DNA of 64,000 nucleotides from Sciscionella marina DSM 45152 (GTDB lineage: Bacteria > Actinomycetota > Actinomycetes > Mycobacteriales > Pseudonocardiaceae): NCBI RefSeq assembly GCF_000379465.1, contig NZ_KB905401.1, forward strand, positions 281 through 64,280, in the 5' to 3' direction. Each line of letters opens with the position of its first letter. Positions within the stretch are counted from its first letter, which is position 1. The notes beneath the pieces are model-generated. The model had not been told where the DNA came from. It made no database searches and saw only the letters and a program-made list of their open reading frames with translations. Of this stretch, positions 1 to 7,987 are shown piece after piece. The position numbers and the translations under genes were made by a program.

Positions 1-187
1 GCGGACGCGACATACCCGCCTCGCGTCGCCACCGGTAAGCAACCGATTCACTCACCCCGACCTCAACAGCGATCACACGGACCGTTCCACCACGATCAAG
101 CCTCCGGAAAAACTCGACCCGCACCCAGTCCGCAACCCTATGCGACGAACCAACCCGCCCCGCATTCGCGACCATCCACACCACCAT
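1..187 (-). CDS. Transposase N-terminus, probably IS30-type (partial)
   Basis: The 62 visible residues begin at an ATG at 187 and run off the left edge. They contain a helix-turn-helix-like segment (EFFRRLDRGG, then VAVEVGVSESVAYRWRREAG-type spacing) resembling the N-terminal DNA-binding part of actinobacterial IS30-family transposases. A second in-frame ATG lies at 175. The gene sits directly beside an IS3 orfB that stops abruptly at 219, so this element probably inserted into the IS3 copy. The catalytic DDE domain is outside the window, so the family call rests only on the N-terminus. Confidence 0.5.
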   Translation of the reverse strand, partial: MVVWMVANAGRVGSSHRVADWVRVEFFRRLDRGGTVRVIAVEVGVSESVAYRWRREAGMSRP

Positions 188-218
188 CCCGTCAAGGTGT
201 TGCGACGACGGTTAGAAC

Positions 219-638
219 TCAAGCGGTGCGATGCTCGGTCAAATCCGTGAGCCAGAGCTGGTTCGGGCCCTTGGCAGTGAAATCACGCTGGACGAGGTCG
301 TCGTGCGCCGACGCCCCCGACCGTTTGCCGTTGCCGCCGCGTTTCTTACCGAACGCGCTCCACCAGCGGTTATCCCGGCAGATCCGCCACACGGTCCGCT
401 CCGCTGCCCGATACCCGGCCGCGGCGGCTTCGTCGGCCAGGAACCGGTAACCGAACTCGGGGTCGTCGCGGTGCGCATCGAACACCGCGTTCGCCAGATA
501 CGCCTCGGCCAGCTCTGCGTCGGTGACCGGCCGGGCCAGCCACCGGTAATACGGCTGCCCAGCGATCTTGAGCACCCGGCACGTCACCGCGACGGGGATG
601 CCGTCGGCGGCCAACCCACGGACGAGCGGGTAAATCAT
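219..638 (-). pseudogene. IS3-family OrfB transposase, truncated
   Basis: This 139-residue product has the N-terminal part of an IS3-family OrfB, ending in the first catalytic block (PNQLWLTDLTEH), where the first DDE aspartate lies. Full-length OrfB is about 270-300 residues, so the rest of the catalytic domain is missing. The reading stops just where the neighbouring transposase gene begins. Its start overlaps the end of orfA by four bases, with a run of A residues at the overlap, the usual arrangement for IS3 translational frameshifting. It should be inactive. Confidence 0.85.
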
Positions 639-928
639 TTTCCCGGCAGGTTCGACTGCGACAAATACGCAGCCGCGCGGCGGAGCACCTCGTTTTCTTG
701 CTCCAGCAACCGGATCCGACGCTTCACGGCGCGCAACTCGGCGTTCTCACTCGAGCTAGCGCCGGGCTTGACACCATCGTCCACATCCGACTGTCGCATC
801 CACTCCGACAGCGTCATCGGATGCACGCCGAAATCGGCGGCAACCTGCTCGAGCGTCACACCCGACTCACGCTGCCGAGCAACGCGGACAACGTCCTCAC
901 CGAACTCACGGGGATAAGGCTTCGGCAC
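635..928 (-). CDS. IS3-family OrfA transposase subunit
   Basis: A 97-residue OrfA starting at GTG 928, preceded by an AAGGA ribosome binding site; a longer upstream reading has no such site. It has the helix-turn-helix (TLEQVAADFGVHPMTLSEW) and the leucine-zipper-like C-terminus (AVKRRIRLLEQENEVLRRA) typical of IS3 OrfA proteins, which bind the element's ends and are made into an OrfAB fusion by frameshifting. The partner orfB downstream is truncated, so the element cannot transpose by itself. The right end of the element must lie between 929 and about 1015. Confidence 0.85.
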   Translation of the reverse strand: MPKPYPREFGEDVVRVARQRESGVTLEQVAADFGVHPMTLSEWMRQSDVDDGVKPGASSSENAELRAVKRRIRLLEQENEVLRRAAAYLSQSNLPGK

Positions 929-1021
929 AGTGACATCCTTCCAGCCCGACCATCGGCCAAGCCATCTCACTTGTCACCCGATCTTGCAACAGACCCGGCG
1001 ACCAGTCCCGGCGTGCTGGTG

Positions 1022-1801
1022 TTATTGGTGTTTGAAGTTTGGTTGGCGTTTTTCGGTGAAGGCTTGCATGCCTTCTTTTTGGTCGTGGGTGGCGAAGGTG
1101 GCGTGGAAGGTGCGGCGTTCGAAGAGGATTCCTTCGGTGAGGGTGGTTTCGAAGGCTCGGTTGATGGCTTCTTTGGCTATTTGGGTTGCTGGTTTCGACA
1201 TGCTTGCGATGGTGGTGGCGATGGTGAGGGCTTCGTTGAGGAGTTTCTCGGCGGGGACGAGGCGGGAGATGAGTCCGGCGCGTTCGGCTTCGGTGGCGTT
1301 GATGGTGCGGCCGGTGAGGCAGAGGTCCATGGCTTTGGGTTTGCCGATGGCGCGGGTGAGGCGTTGGGATCCGCCCATGCCGGGAATGACGCCGAGGGTG
1401 ATTTCTGGTTGTCCGAATTTGGCGGTGTCGGCGGCGATGAGGATGTCGCAGAGCATGGCGAGTTCGCAGCCGCCGCCGAGTGCGTATCCGGCGACGGCGG
1501 CGATCAGTGGGGTGCGGATGCGGGTGAGGGTGTCCCAGCCGGCGAACCAGTCTGCCGTGTAGACCTCGCTGAAGCTTTGGGGTGCCATTTCTTTGATGTC
1601 GGCGCCCGCGGCGAAGGCTTTCGTTGATCCGGTCAGCAGGATGGTGCCGATGTCGGGGTGGCGGTCGAGTTCGGTGGCGAGCCCGGTGAGCTCGCGCATT
1701 GTTTCCTGGTTGAGTGCGTTGAGCGCGTGGGGTCGGTTGAGGGTGATGCGGGCGACTCGCTCGGCGGGGTGGTCGAGGATGATGGTTTGGTAGTTGGTCA
1801 T
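1022..1801 (-). CDS. Enoyl-CoA hydratase (crotonase family)
   Basis: A 259-residue crotonase-fold protein. It has the oxyanion-hole segments ([11 protein letters not shown] and [13 protein letters not shown]) and the glutamates expected for hydratase activity (GGGCE and the [11 protein letters not shown] block). It would hydrate a 2-enoyl-CoA; in this operon methacrylyl-CoA to 3-hydroxyisobutyryl-CoA is the natural reaction. The start at 1801 overlaps the mmsB stop as ATGA, so the two are translationally coupled. A longer same-frame reading to 2461 exists but lies antisense-free inside mmsB in another frame and is rejected. It is the last gene of the valine operon. Confidence 0.9.
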   Translation of the reverse strand: MTNYQTIILDHPAERVARITLNRPHALNALNQETMRELTGLATELDRHPDIGTILLTGSTKAFAAGADIKEMAPQSFSEVYTADWFAGWDTLTRIRTPLIAAVAGYALGGGCELAMLCDILIAADTAKFGQPEITLGVIPGMGGSQRLTRAIGKPKAMDLCLTGRTINATEAERAGLISRLVPAEKLLNEALTIATTIASMSKPATQIAKEAINRAFETTLTEGILFERRTFHATFATHDQKEGMQAFTEKRQPNFKHQ

Positions 1802-2727
1802 TTCGTGTTGTCCTTGTCGAGTTGGTCTTCGTCGATTTTGGCATCGTCGAGTTGTTTGTCGCGGATGGCGTTGATGATGGCCGAGAAGTCCTGGTGTGGT
1901 CCGTGTTTGCCGACGAAGGTGTCGTAGAGTTCGCGGGCGTGCTTGCCGAGCGCTGTGTCGACGTCCTGGGCTTGTGCGGCTGTGTTGGCGAGGCGGAGGT
2001 CTTTGAGCATGAGCCCGGCTGCGAACCCTGCGGTGTAGTTCCGGTTGGCTGGGCTGGTCGGTACGGGTCCGGGGACGGGGCAGTTGGTGGTTAGTGCCCA
2101 GCATTGGCCGGAGGCGGTGGAGGCGACGTCGAACAGGGCTTGGTGGGTGAGTCCGAGTCGTTCGCCGAGGACGAAGGCTTCGGCGACGCCGATCATGGAG
2201 ATCCCGAGGATGAGGTTGTTGCATGCCTTGGCGGCCTGTCCGGCACCGGGCCCACCGCAGTGGATGGCGCGGGCGCCCATGTGCTGTAGATGTGGTTCGG
2301 CGACGGTGAAGGCTTCGCTGGTGCCGCCGACCATGAACGTGAGTGTTCCGGCTTCGGCTCCGACGACGCCGCCGGACACGGGTGCGTCGGCACTGAGATG
2401 TCCCGCCGCGGTGGCGAGTTCCGCGGCTTCGCGGGCAGCATCCACATCGATGGTGGAACACTCCAGGAACAGTGCCCCTGGCTGCACGGCAGGAAGGATT
2501 TCGCGGTAGCAGTCGAGCACGTGGTCACCGCTGGGTAGCATGGTGATCACCACTTCCGCCTGGGCGACCGCGGCCCGCGTGGTGTCGGCGAGCGTGATTT
2601 CGTTGCCGGTCGCGGTGGCACGGGCCTGCTCGGCGGGGTCGTATCCGATCACGTCCGCCCCTGAGGCCAGCAGGTTCGCCGCCATCGGGTTTCCCATGTT
2701 GCCCAGGCCGAGGAAGGCGATGCTCAT
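1798..2727 (-). CDS. mmsB: 3-Hydroxyisobutyrate dehydrogenase
   Basis: A 309-residue beta-hydroxyacid dehydrogenase. The N-terminal Rossmann motif is [14 protein letters not shown], the substrate-binding signature [16 protein letters not shown] lies near residue 118, and the catalytic lysine is in GQAAKACNN near 170. It oxidises 3-hydroxyisobutyrate to methylmalonate semialdehyde with NAD+. The last 20 or so residues form a charged tail ([14 protein letters not shown]) longer than in most homologues. It overlaps both neighbours by four bases, which supports one transcript with the hydrolase and hydratase. Confidence 0.93.
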   Translation of the reverse strand: MSIAFLGLGNMGNPMAANLLASGADVIGYDPAEQARATATGNEITLADTTRAAVAQAEVVITMLPSGDHVLDCYREILPAVQPGALFLECSTIDVDAAREAAELATAAGHLSADAPVSGGVVGAEAGTLTFMVGGTSEAFTVAEPHLQHMGARAIHCGGPGAGQAAKACNNLILGISMIGVAEAFVLGERLGLTHQALFDVASTASGQCWALTTNCPVPGPVPTSPANRNYTAGFAAGLMLKDLRLANTAAQAQDVDTALGKHARELYDTFVGKHGPHQDFSAIINAIRDKQLDDAKIDEDQLDKDNTK

Positions 2728-3758
2728 CGTGTCACTCCCGTCAATTCGTTCGCGCCGAGATCGGCGAAGTAACTGTCCACGAGGTCCTTGTCGATCTCGG
2801 CGAGGGTGGCTGGGGACCAGCGTGGCGCGCGGTCTTTGTCGATGATCTGGGCGCGGATGCCTTCGACGAACTCGGCGGACCGGAAGGCCCGATGCGATAT
2901 GCGGTATTCCTGGGTCAGCACGGCTTCCAGATCCGGTAGTTTCGCTGCGGAGCGTAGCGCGCGTAGCGTCACTGTGAGCGAGGTTGGGGATTTCGTTTCG
3001 ATCTCCGTAGCCGCGGCGGCCGCGTGGTCACCACTCTGTTTGAGCCTGGCGAGGATTTCTGTGACTGTGTCGGCGGTGTAGCAGTGCTCGATCCAGGTGC
3101 TCTCGTCCGCGAGGGCACTCGATGGTGCCGGTTCGGCAATCGTGGCGAGCGCGGTCTGGGGAACACTCGAGGCGAGGGCATCGAATAGATCCGGGAGCCG
3201 GTCGGTGGGTAGGTAGTGGTCGGCGAGTCCACAGTGGATCGCGTCGGCGCCGGTGATCTGGGCCGTGGTGAGCGCGATATGGGTGCCGAGCTCGCCTGGG
3301 GTTCGGGAGAGCAGGTAGGTACCGCCGACGTCGGGGACGAAACCGATCCCGACTTCGGGCATGCCGATCCGGGTCCGTTCGGTGACGATCCGGTGGCTGC
3401 CATGCGCGGAGATACCGACGCCTCCGCCCATCACCAGTCCGTCCATGATCGCGATGTAGGGCTTCGGGTAGCCGGCAATGCTGGCGTTGAGCCGGTATTC
3501 GTCGGCCCAGAACTCGAGCGAGGCGCTGCCCCCGGCGCGGGCATCGTCATAGATCGACCGAATGTCACCTCCGGCGCACAGTCCCCGGTCACCCGCGCCG
3601 TCGACCAGAACCGCCCTGACCGCCGGGGCATCGCGCCACTGCGCAAGCTGGGCCGTGATGGCACTCACCATGTCGTGGGTCAGCGCATTGAGTGCGCGTG
3701 GCCGGTTCAGCCGGATATGGCCGATCCCGCTGTGGACGAGGAATTCGACATCGCTCAT
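2724..3758 (-). CDS. 3-Hydroxyisobutyryl-CoA hydrolase
   Basis: A 344-residue crotonase-superfamily protein of the HIBCH class. This class is about 80 residues longer than ordinary hydratases and carries the conserved CAGGDIRSIYD, MDGLVMGGGVGISAHGSHRI and PEVGIGFVPDVGGTYLLSR blocks. It releases free 3-hydroxyisobutyrate from the CoA ester, which the adjacent mmsB product then oxidises. I chose the ATG at 3758 because it overlaps the stop of the acyl-CoA dehydrogenase (TGATG) and begins exactly at the conserved MSDVEFLVHSGIGHIRLNRP N-terminus. A longer same-frame extension to 4301 lies wholly inside that gene. Confidence 0.9.
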   Translation of the reverse strand: MSDVEFLVHSGIGHIRLNRPRALNALTHDMVSAITAQLAQWRDAPAVRAVLVDGAGDRGLCAGGDIRSIYDDARAGGSASLEFWADEYRLNASIAGYPKPYIAIMDGLVMGGGVGISAHGSHRIVTERTRIGMPEVGIGFVPDVGGTYLLSRTPGELGTHIALTTAQITGADAIHCGLADHYLPTDRLPDLFDALASSVPQTALATIAEPAPSSALADESTWIEHCYTADTVTEILARLKQSGDHAAAAATEIETKSPTSLTVTLRALRSAAKLPDLEAVLTQEYRISHRAFRSAEFVEGIRAQIIDKDRAPRWSPATLAEIDKDLVDSYFADLGANELTGVTR

Positions 3759-4897
3759 CAGGCGGCCTCCGCCAGCATCCGGCGGGAGATGATGACCCGC
3801 ATGATTTCGTTGGTTCCTTCCAGGATCTGGTGCACCCGCAGGTCGCGGACGATCTTCTCGAGGCCGTACTCGGCCAGGTAGCCGTAGCCGCCGTGCAGTT
3901 GCAGCGCCTGATTGGCGACCTCGAATCCGGTGTCGGTGCAGATTCGCTTGGCCATCGCCGAAAGATGCGTGGCTTCCTCCGCATCCTGGTCGAGTGCCGT
4001 GGCCGCCCGCCAGAGCAGGGACCGGGCCGCCTCGAGGTCGGTGCGCATATCGGCCAGGCGGAATTGCAGCGCCTGGGCTTGGCTGAGTCTGGCGCCGAAT
4101 GCGGACCGTTCGGACAGATGCCGTACCGCCATCCCGAGCGCGGCTTCGGCTCCGCCCAGTGAGCAGGCCCCGATGTTGAGCCGCCCACCGTCCAGAGCCG
4201 ACATCGCGATCCCGAATCCGCCGTTCTCCGTGCCGAGGAGGGCGGCCGCCGGGACGCGGGCGCTGTCCAGGATCACCTGCCGGGTCGGCTGGGCGTTCCA
4301 CCCCATTTTGTGTTCATTCGGTCCGAACGAGAGCCCTGGGGTGTCCCGGTCGAGGATGAACGCCGAGATCCCGTGTGGCCCGGGCCCACCGGTGCGGGCG
4401 AACACGACATACACCTCCGAGTGCCCCGCGCCGGAGATGAACTGCTTGAACCCGTCGAGCACATAATGCTCGCCCTCGCGGCGAGCCCTGGTAGACAGTG
4501 CGCCCGCATCGGACCCCGCATCGGGTTCGGTGAGGCAGTAGCTGCCGGGCGAGTCCATCGTGGACATTCCCGGCAGATACCGGTGGCGCTGTGCCTCGTC
4601 GCCGAATTGATCGATCATGGTGGCCACCATGTTGTGGATCGAGACATAGGCGGCGATCGACGGGCAACCACCCGCGAGTGCTTCGAACACCAGCGTCCCG
4701 TCCCACCGGCCCAGCGCCGCACCACCGAATTTCTCGGGGAGATAGAGGCCGCCGAGTCCGAGCTGTGCGGCCTTGCGCAGTACCTCGACCGGGAAATGCT
4801 TGGTCTGGTCCCATTCCACCGCGTGCGGTGCCAGATGTTCGGCGGCGAACTCGGTTGTCGTGTCGCGCAGTGCGCGCTGTTCCTCGGACAGTCGCAT
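3758..4897 (-). CDS. Acyl-CoA dehydrogenase (isobutyryl-CoA dehydrogenase role)
   Basis: A 379-residue, full-length acyl-CoA dehydrogenase. The flavin/substrate signatures CLTEPDAGSDAGAL and LHGGYGYLAEYGLEKIVRD are present, and the C-terminal LEGTNEIMR carries the usual catalytic glutamate position. Placed between mmsA and the hydroxyisobutyryl-CoA hydrolase, it most likely converts isobutyryl-CoA to methacrylyl-CoA and passes electrons to electron-transfer flavoprotein. The substrate is inferred from the operon. It follows mmsA with only an eight-base gap. Confidence 0.9.
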   Translation of the reverse strand: MRLSEEQRALRDTTTEFAAEHLAPHAVEWDQTKHFPVEVLRKAAQLGLGGLYLPEKFGGAALGRWDGTLVFEALAGGCPSIAAYVSIHNMVATMIDQFGDEAQRHRYLPGMSTMDSPGSYCLTEPDAGSDAGALSTRARREGEHYVLDGFKQFISGAGHSEVYVVFARTGGPGPHGISAFILDRDTPGLSFGPNEHKMGWNAQPTRQVILDSARVPAAALLGTENGGFGIAMSALDGGRLNIGACSLGGAEAALGMAVRHLSERSAFGARLSQAQALQFRLADMRTDLEAARSLLWRAATALDQDAEEATHLSAMAKRICTDTGFEVANQALQLHGGYGYLAEYGLEKIVRDLRVHQILEGTNEIMRVIISRRMLAEAA

Positions 4898-4905
4898 GTC
4901 CGCTC

Positions 4906-6405
4906 CTATCGCATGGTCGGGATGACGAAGCTGGCGCCTTCCTTCACACCCGATGGCCAGCGGGATGTGACTGTCTTGGTCTTGGTGTAGAAGCGAATGG
5001 AGTCCGGGCCGTGCTGATTGAGGTCACCGAAACCAGACCGTTTCCACCCACCGAAGGTGTGGTAGGCGATCGGGACCGGAATCGGCACGTTCACCCCGAC
5101 CATGCCGGTGTCCACCCGCGTGGTGAAATCACGCGCCGTATCTCCGTCGCGGGTGAATACGGCAACACCGTTGCCGTATTCGTGTTCACTCGGCAACCGC
5201 AGCGCTTGCTCATATTCTGTGGCGCGGACGACCGAGAGAACCGGACCGAAGATCTCCTCCCGGTAGATCCGCATCTCCGGACGCACCCGGTCGAAAAGGC
5301 ACCCACCGAGGAAGAAACCGTTCTCGTAGCCCGGCACGGTGACACCGCGGCCATCGACGACCAGCTCCGCGCCCTCGGCAACACCGATATCGAGATACTC
5401 GTGCACGCGGCGCAGGGCGTCCGCGGTGACCAGAGGACCGAAGTCCGCGGTCTCGTCATGCGCGGCGCCGAGCTTCAAGGCGCGCACTCGTTCGGTAAGT
5501 CGTTCGACCAGTGCGTCCCCGGTTTCTTCCCCGACCGGTACGGCCACCGAGACCGCCATGCAGCGCTCGCCCGCCGAGCCATAGCCCGCGCCGATGAGCG
5601 CATCCACGGCCTGATCCAGGTCGGCGTCGGGCATGACGATCATGTGGTTCTTCGCCCCGCCGAAGCACTGAGCGCGTTTACCCTGCGCGGCCGCCGTAGC
5701 ATAAATGTACTCGGCGATCGCAGACGAACCAACAAACCCCACCGCCTCCACGCGTGGATCGGTCAACAACGCGTCGACCGCTTCCTTGTCGCCGTTGAGG
5801 ACAGTGAACACCCCAGCAGGGAGACCCGCCTCGAGGAACAACTCAGCCAGCCGCAACGGCACCGACGGGTCGCGCTCGGACGGTTTGAGCACGAACGCGT
5901 TGCCACAAGCGATCGCCGGGGCGGCCTTCCAGAGCGGAATCATCGCGGGGAAGTTGAACGGAGTGATCCCCGCGACCACGCCGAGAGGCTGGCGCATCGA
6001 GTAGACATCGATCCCGGTCCCCGCGTTGTCGCTGTACTCGCCCTTGAGCAGATGAGGGACCCCGATGGCGAATTCCACCACATCCAGCCCCCGCTGAATG
6101 TCGCCCCGCGAATCAGCGATGGTTTTGCCGTGCTCGGCGGACAGCAGCCGGGCGAGCTTGTCCTCCTCGGCGCGCACGAGTTCCACGAACCGCATCAGCA
6201 CCCGGGCACGGCGTTGTGGATTCCAGCTCGCCCATTCAGCCTGGGCTTGCGCGGCCTCCGAGACCGCTGCGGTGACCTCGGCCGCGGAGGCCAGCGGCAC
6301 CGTGGCCTGGACGGAACCGGTACTCGGGTCGAACACATCGGCAAACCGGCCCGATACACCGGAAACGAGCTTCCCGGCGACAAAATGATGCAGTTCGGTT
6401 GGCAT
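4906..6405 (-). CDS. mmsA: CoA-acylating methylmalonate-semialdehyde dehydrogenase
   Basis: A 499-residue aldehyde dehydrogenase of the MmsA type. The catalytic cysteine is near residue 282 in SAGERCMAVSVAV. Family-specific blocks include GITPFNFPAMIPLW, CFGGAKNHMIVMPDAD and the C-terminal HTFGGWKRSGFGD. It turns methylmalonate semialdehyde into propionyl-CoA and CO2 with NAD+ and CoA. I chose the ATG at 6405, six bases after GAAAGG; an in-frame extension to 6516 lacks conservation. It is first in the operon, with a long leader containing a cobalamin riboswitch (6570-6728). Confidence 0.93.
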   Translation of the reverse strand: MPTELHHFVAGKLVSGVSGRFADVFDPSTGSVQATVPLASAAEVTAAVSEAAQAQAEWASWNPQRRARVLMRFVELVRAEEDKLARLLSAEHGKTIADSRGDIQRGLDVVEFAIGVPHLLKGEYSDNAGTGIDVYSMRQPLGVVAGITPFNFPAMIPLWKAAPAIACGNAFVLKPSERDPSVPLRLAELFLEAGLPAGVFTVLNGDKEAVDALLTDPRVEAVGFVGSSAIAEYIYATAAAQGKRAQCFGGAKNHMIVMPDADLDQAVDALIGAGYGSAGERCMAVSVAVPVGEETGDALVERLTERVRALKLGAAHDETADFGPLVTADALRRVHEYLDIGVAEGAELVVDGRGVTVPGYENGFFLGGCLFDRVRPEMRIYREEIFGPVLSVVRATEYEQALRLPSEHEYGNGVAVFTRDGDTARDFTTRVDTGMVGVNVPIPVPIAYHTFGGWKRSGFGDLNQHGPDSIRFYTKTKTVTSRWPSGVKEGASFVIPTMR

Positions 6406-6466
6406 GACTGGCCTTTCGGGAAAAGGAAAGCAGAACGACATCGCCCGGCAGGAAGGCCGGACGTGT

Positions 6467-6481
6467 GTGCCGAAACGGCAC
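6467..6481 (-). promoter_or_regulatory. Short hairpin in the mmsA leader
   Basis: A perfect six-base inverted repeat (GTGCCG, three-base loop, CGGCAC) lies between the riboswitch and the mmsA start codon. It is not followed by a T-run. It may belong to the expression platform of the riboswitch or be incidental. Confidence 0.3.
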
Positions 6482-6569
6482 GCAACTATTGGGGCAGGGC
6501 GATTTCTCGCACGCAAGCAGGACGAATCCGCATGCGTTCAACTCCATCCTCGTGGACGAACACGGACAT

Positions 6570-6728
6570 CCACGGCCGGTATCCTGGCTCCCGGATCAAC
6601 GACAACTCCGACCTTCCCGGCTCACGCCAGTGGCCTTGCACAGATGGAGCGCCGCTCCCCGGTCACAGTGGCGGGACCGCTCCGGACTCACACCGGATTC
6701 CCAGACACCATGGACCTTCGGACACCAT
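6570..6728 (-). promoter_or_regulatory. Cobalamin riboswitch
   Basis: Read on the minus strand, the core elements occur in the right order. GGGAATCCGGTGTGAGTCCGG is followed by the CCCGCCACTGTGACCGG block, then GCCACTGGC, then GGGAAGG, and finally the B12 box AGCCAGGATACC near 6575-6586. This is the class-defining set of the cobalamin aptamer. It sits about 165 bases upstream of mmsA in the same direction, and no other minus-strand gene lies between, so it should control the valine operon. A TACTAT hexamer near 6728-6735 could be the promoter -10. In most bacteria these aptamers repress when adenosylcobalamin is bound. Confidence 0.85.
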
Positions 6729-6775
6729 ATAGTAGGACGCCCAACTAAATCAAGACGCTCGACCCGCATTCGCCG

Positions 6776-6960
6776 GGCACTGGCCTTGCAGAGCAGCCTC
6801 GTGCAACTCTCAACCGGCTGCTTTTACCGCGCCGATCAAGGATTTCGAAGCCCACCGGGAACAGTTCGGGGACAGCAGTGTGCGCTCCAGCAAGGACCTC
6901 TCCTACGGTCTGCGTCCCGGTCAGGAGTGTCTGGTTGATTTCGAAGAAGGAGTGCGCTGA
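6776..6960 (+). pseudogene. Pyruvate carboxylase fragment, frameshifted
   Basis: Two consecutive plus-strand frames spell a piece of pyruvate carboxylase. The first (6776-6829) gives AEQPRATLNRLLLP. The second (6829-6960) gives FEAHREQFGDSSV followed by SYGLRPGQECLVDFEEG and a stop. These match, in order, the segment between the carboxyltransferase and biotin-carrier regions of actinobacterial pyruvate carboxylases. The frames are joined by a one-base shift near 6829, and both ends of the gene are missing. It is a relic lying between the riboswitch and the IclR gene, and shows that this intergenic region has been rearranged. The call is by recognition of family blocks. Confidence 0.6.
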
Positions 6961-6979
6961 TCGGGTTCGATTCCTAGGG

Positions 6980-7738
6980 TTAGATCGGCAGTGCCTGCGA
7001 GATCGCTTGTGTCGTTTCGATGGCACAGGAGCCTAAGTATGGCACCTGCAGGGTGTTGAAGCGACTGCTGGGAATAGAGATCGCGATGGCGCCGATCGGG
7101 CAGCGTTCGTTGTCGAGGATGGCGGAGCCGACGGCGCACACCTGGGGGCGCCACCATGCTGCCGCGTTGACCGAGTAGCCGCGCTTGCGGGTCCGTTCGA
7201 TCTCGTCTCGTAGCCCGGTGGGGTCGAGGATCGTGGTGCCGGTAAAGGAATTGAGGCCACGATTGATAATGTTCTCGACTTCGTTTTCAGGTAGTTGTGC
7301 CAGGGTGGCCAGACCGCAAGAGGTCGCGTGCAGTGGGGCGCGCGTGCCGAGCTCGACGTAGGTGCGGACGGCTTGCCGGGAGTCTTTGCGGGAAATGATG
7401 ATAAGCGAGTCACCTTGCCGCACGGTGAGGTGGATCGTCTCATCTGTGCGGGCGCGCAGATCTTCGAGGTACGAGTCGGCGATCGCTCGGATCTGATCTT
7501 TACCAACGGCGCGCAGGCCGATGTCGAGGGGTTTCGAGGTCACTGCCCAGCGACTCTGATCGTCGACGACCCGGAGCCAACCGACTTCTCGGAGAGTGAC
7601 AAGGCATCGCTGGACAGTGGTTTTGGGTAAGTCCATCGCGCGTGCGAGTTCGGACACGCCGACGGGTTGTCGCTGGGCGACGTGTTCGAGCACCCGCAAT
7701 GTGGTGCGCACGCTTGCAATGCCGTGCTGCGCGGTCAC
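6980..7738 (-). CDS. IclR-family transcriptional regulator
   Basis: A 252-residue IclR protein. The N-terminal winged helix-turn-helix contains VGVSELARAMDLPKTTVQRCL (approximately residues 21-40), and a C-terminal effector-binding domain includes CGLATLAQLPENEV and the CAVGSAILDNERCPIGAIAIS block. The GTG start at 7738 is four bases after AAGGAGG; a same-frame extension to 8170 overlaps the divergent promoter and is rejected. It is divergent from the aldehyde dehydrogenase operon and most likely controls it and itself. The effector is unknown. Confidence 0.92.
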   Translation of the reverse strand: MTAQHGIASVRTTLRVLEHVAQRQPVGVSELARAMDLPKTTVQRCLVTLREVGWLRVVDDQSRWAVTSKPLDIGLRAVGKDQIRAIADSYLEDLRARTDETIHLTVRQGDSLIIISRKDSRQAVRTYVELGTRAPLHATSCGLATLAQLPENEVENIINRGLNSFTGTTILDPTGLRDEIERTRKRGYSVNAAAWWRPQVCAVGSAILDNERCPIGAIAISIPSSRFNTLQVPYLGSCAIETTQAISQALPI

Positions 7739-7754
7739 AGGACCTCCTTGTATG

Positions 7755-7773
7755 TGTACCACTCTACGGTACA
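7755..7773. promoter_or_regulatory. Palindrome TGTACC-N7-GGTACA, candidate IclR operator
   Basis: A perfect six-base inverted repeat lies 17 bases upstream of the iclR start codon, in the divergent promoter region. Its size and position suit an autoregulatory IclR site. No second copy was seen nearby. Confidence 0.45.
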
Positions 7774-7873
7774 GCATATGTTGTGCGGTGTTGCGCAAGG
7801 GCTCGAAACTCTCGGTTGCACCAGGTTCGGGTTGTTTCAAAATGAGCTGTGAACTGCATGAATATGTACGGAC

Positions 7874-7905
7874 TTGACAGTCGTGTTGCGTGTGTTGAGT
7901 ATAGG
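7874..7905 (+). promoter_or_regulatory. Candidate promoter of the 7988-23395 operon
   Basis: A consensus -35 hexamer TTGACA occurs at 7874-7879. Possible -10 sequences are GAGTAT (17-base spacing) or TATAGG (20-base spacing), neither perfect. It points towards the aldehyde dehydrogenase gene at 7988 and lies just before a long inverted repeat. Confidence 0.4.
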
Positions 7906-7908
7906 TTC

Positions 7909-7955
7909 TCTCGCTTTGGCGCTGTACCGATCTCCGGAACACCGCCAAAGCGAGA
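7909..7955. repeat. 13-bp perfect inverted repeat in the operon leader
   Basis: The arms TCTCGCTTTGGCG (7909-7921) and CGCCAAAGCGAGA (7943-7955) are separated by 21 bases. The repeat starts just downstream of the candidate promoter and ends 32 bases before the aldehyde dehydrogenase start. It could be a pair of half-sites for a regulator overlapping the transcription start, or an RNA hairpin in the leader. Confidence 0.6.
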
Positions 7956-7987
7956 AGTCCGATCCACGTTGAGCACAGAGAGGTGCG

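Noticed and set aside
1022-2461. A 479-residue reading ending in the enoyl-CoA hydratase
   Set aside because: Its first 220 residues are in the wrong frame of mmsB and arginine-rich; the hydratase proper starts at 1801 with an ATGA overlap.
4591-6732. A 713-residue plus-strand open frame opposite mmsA
   Set aside because: It is the reverse complement of the well-supported mmsA gene, has arginine/proline/histidine-rich composition typical of antisense frames in GC-rich DNA, and shows no family motif.
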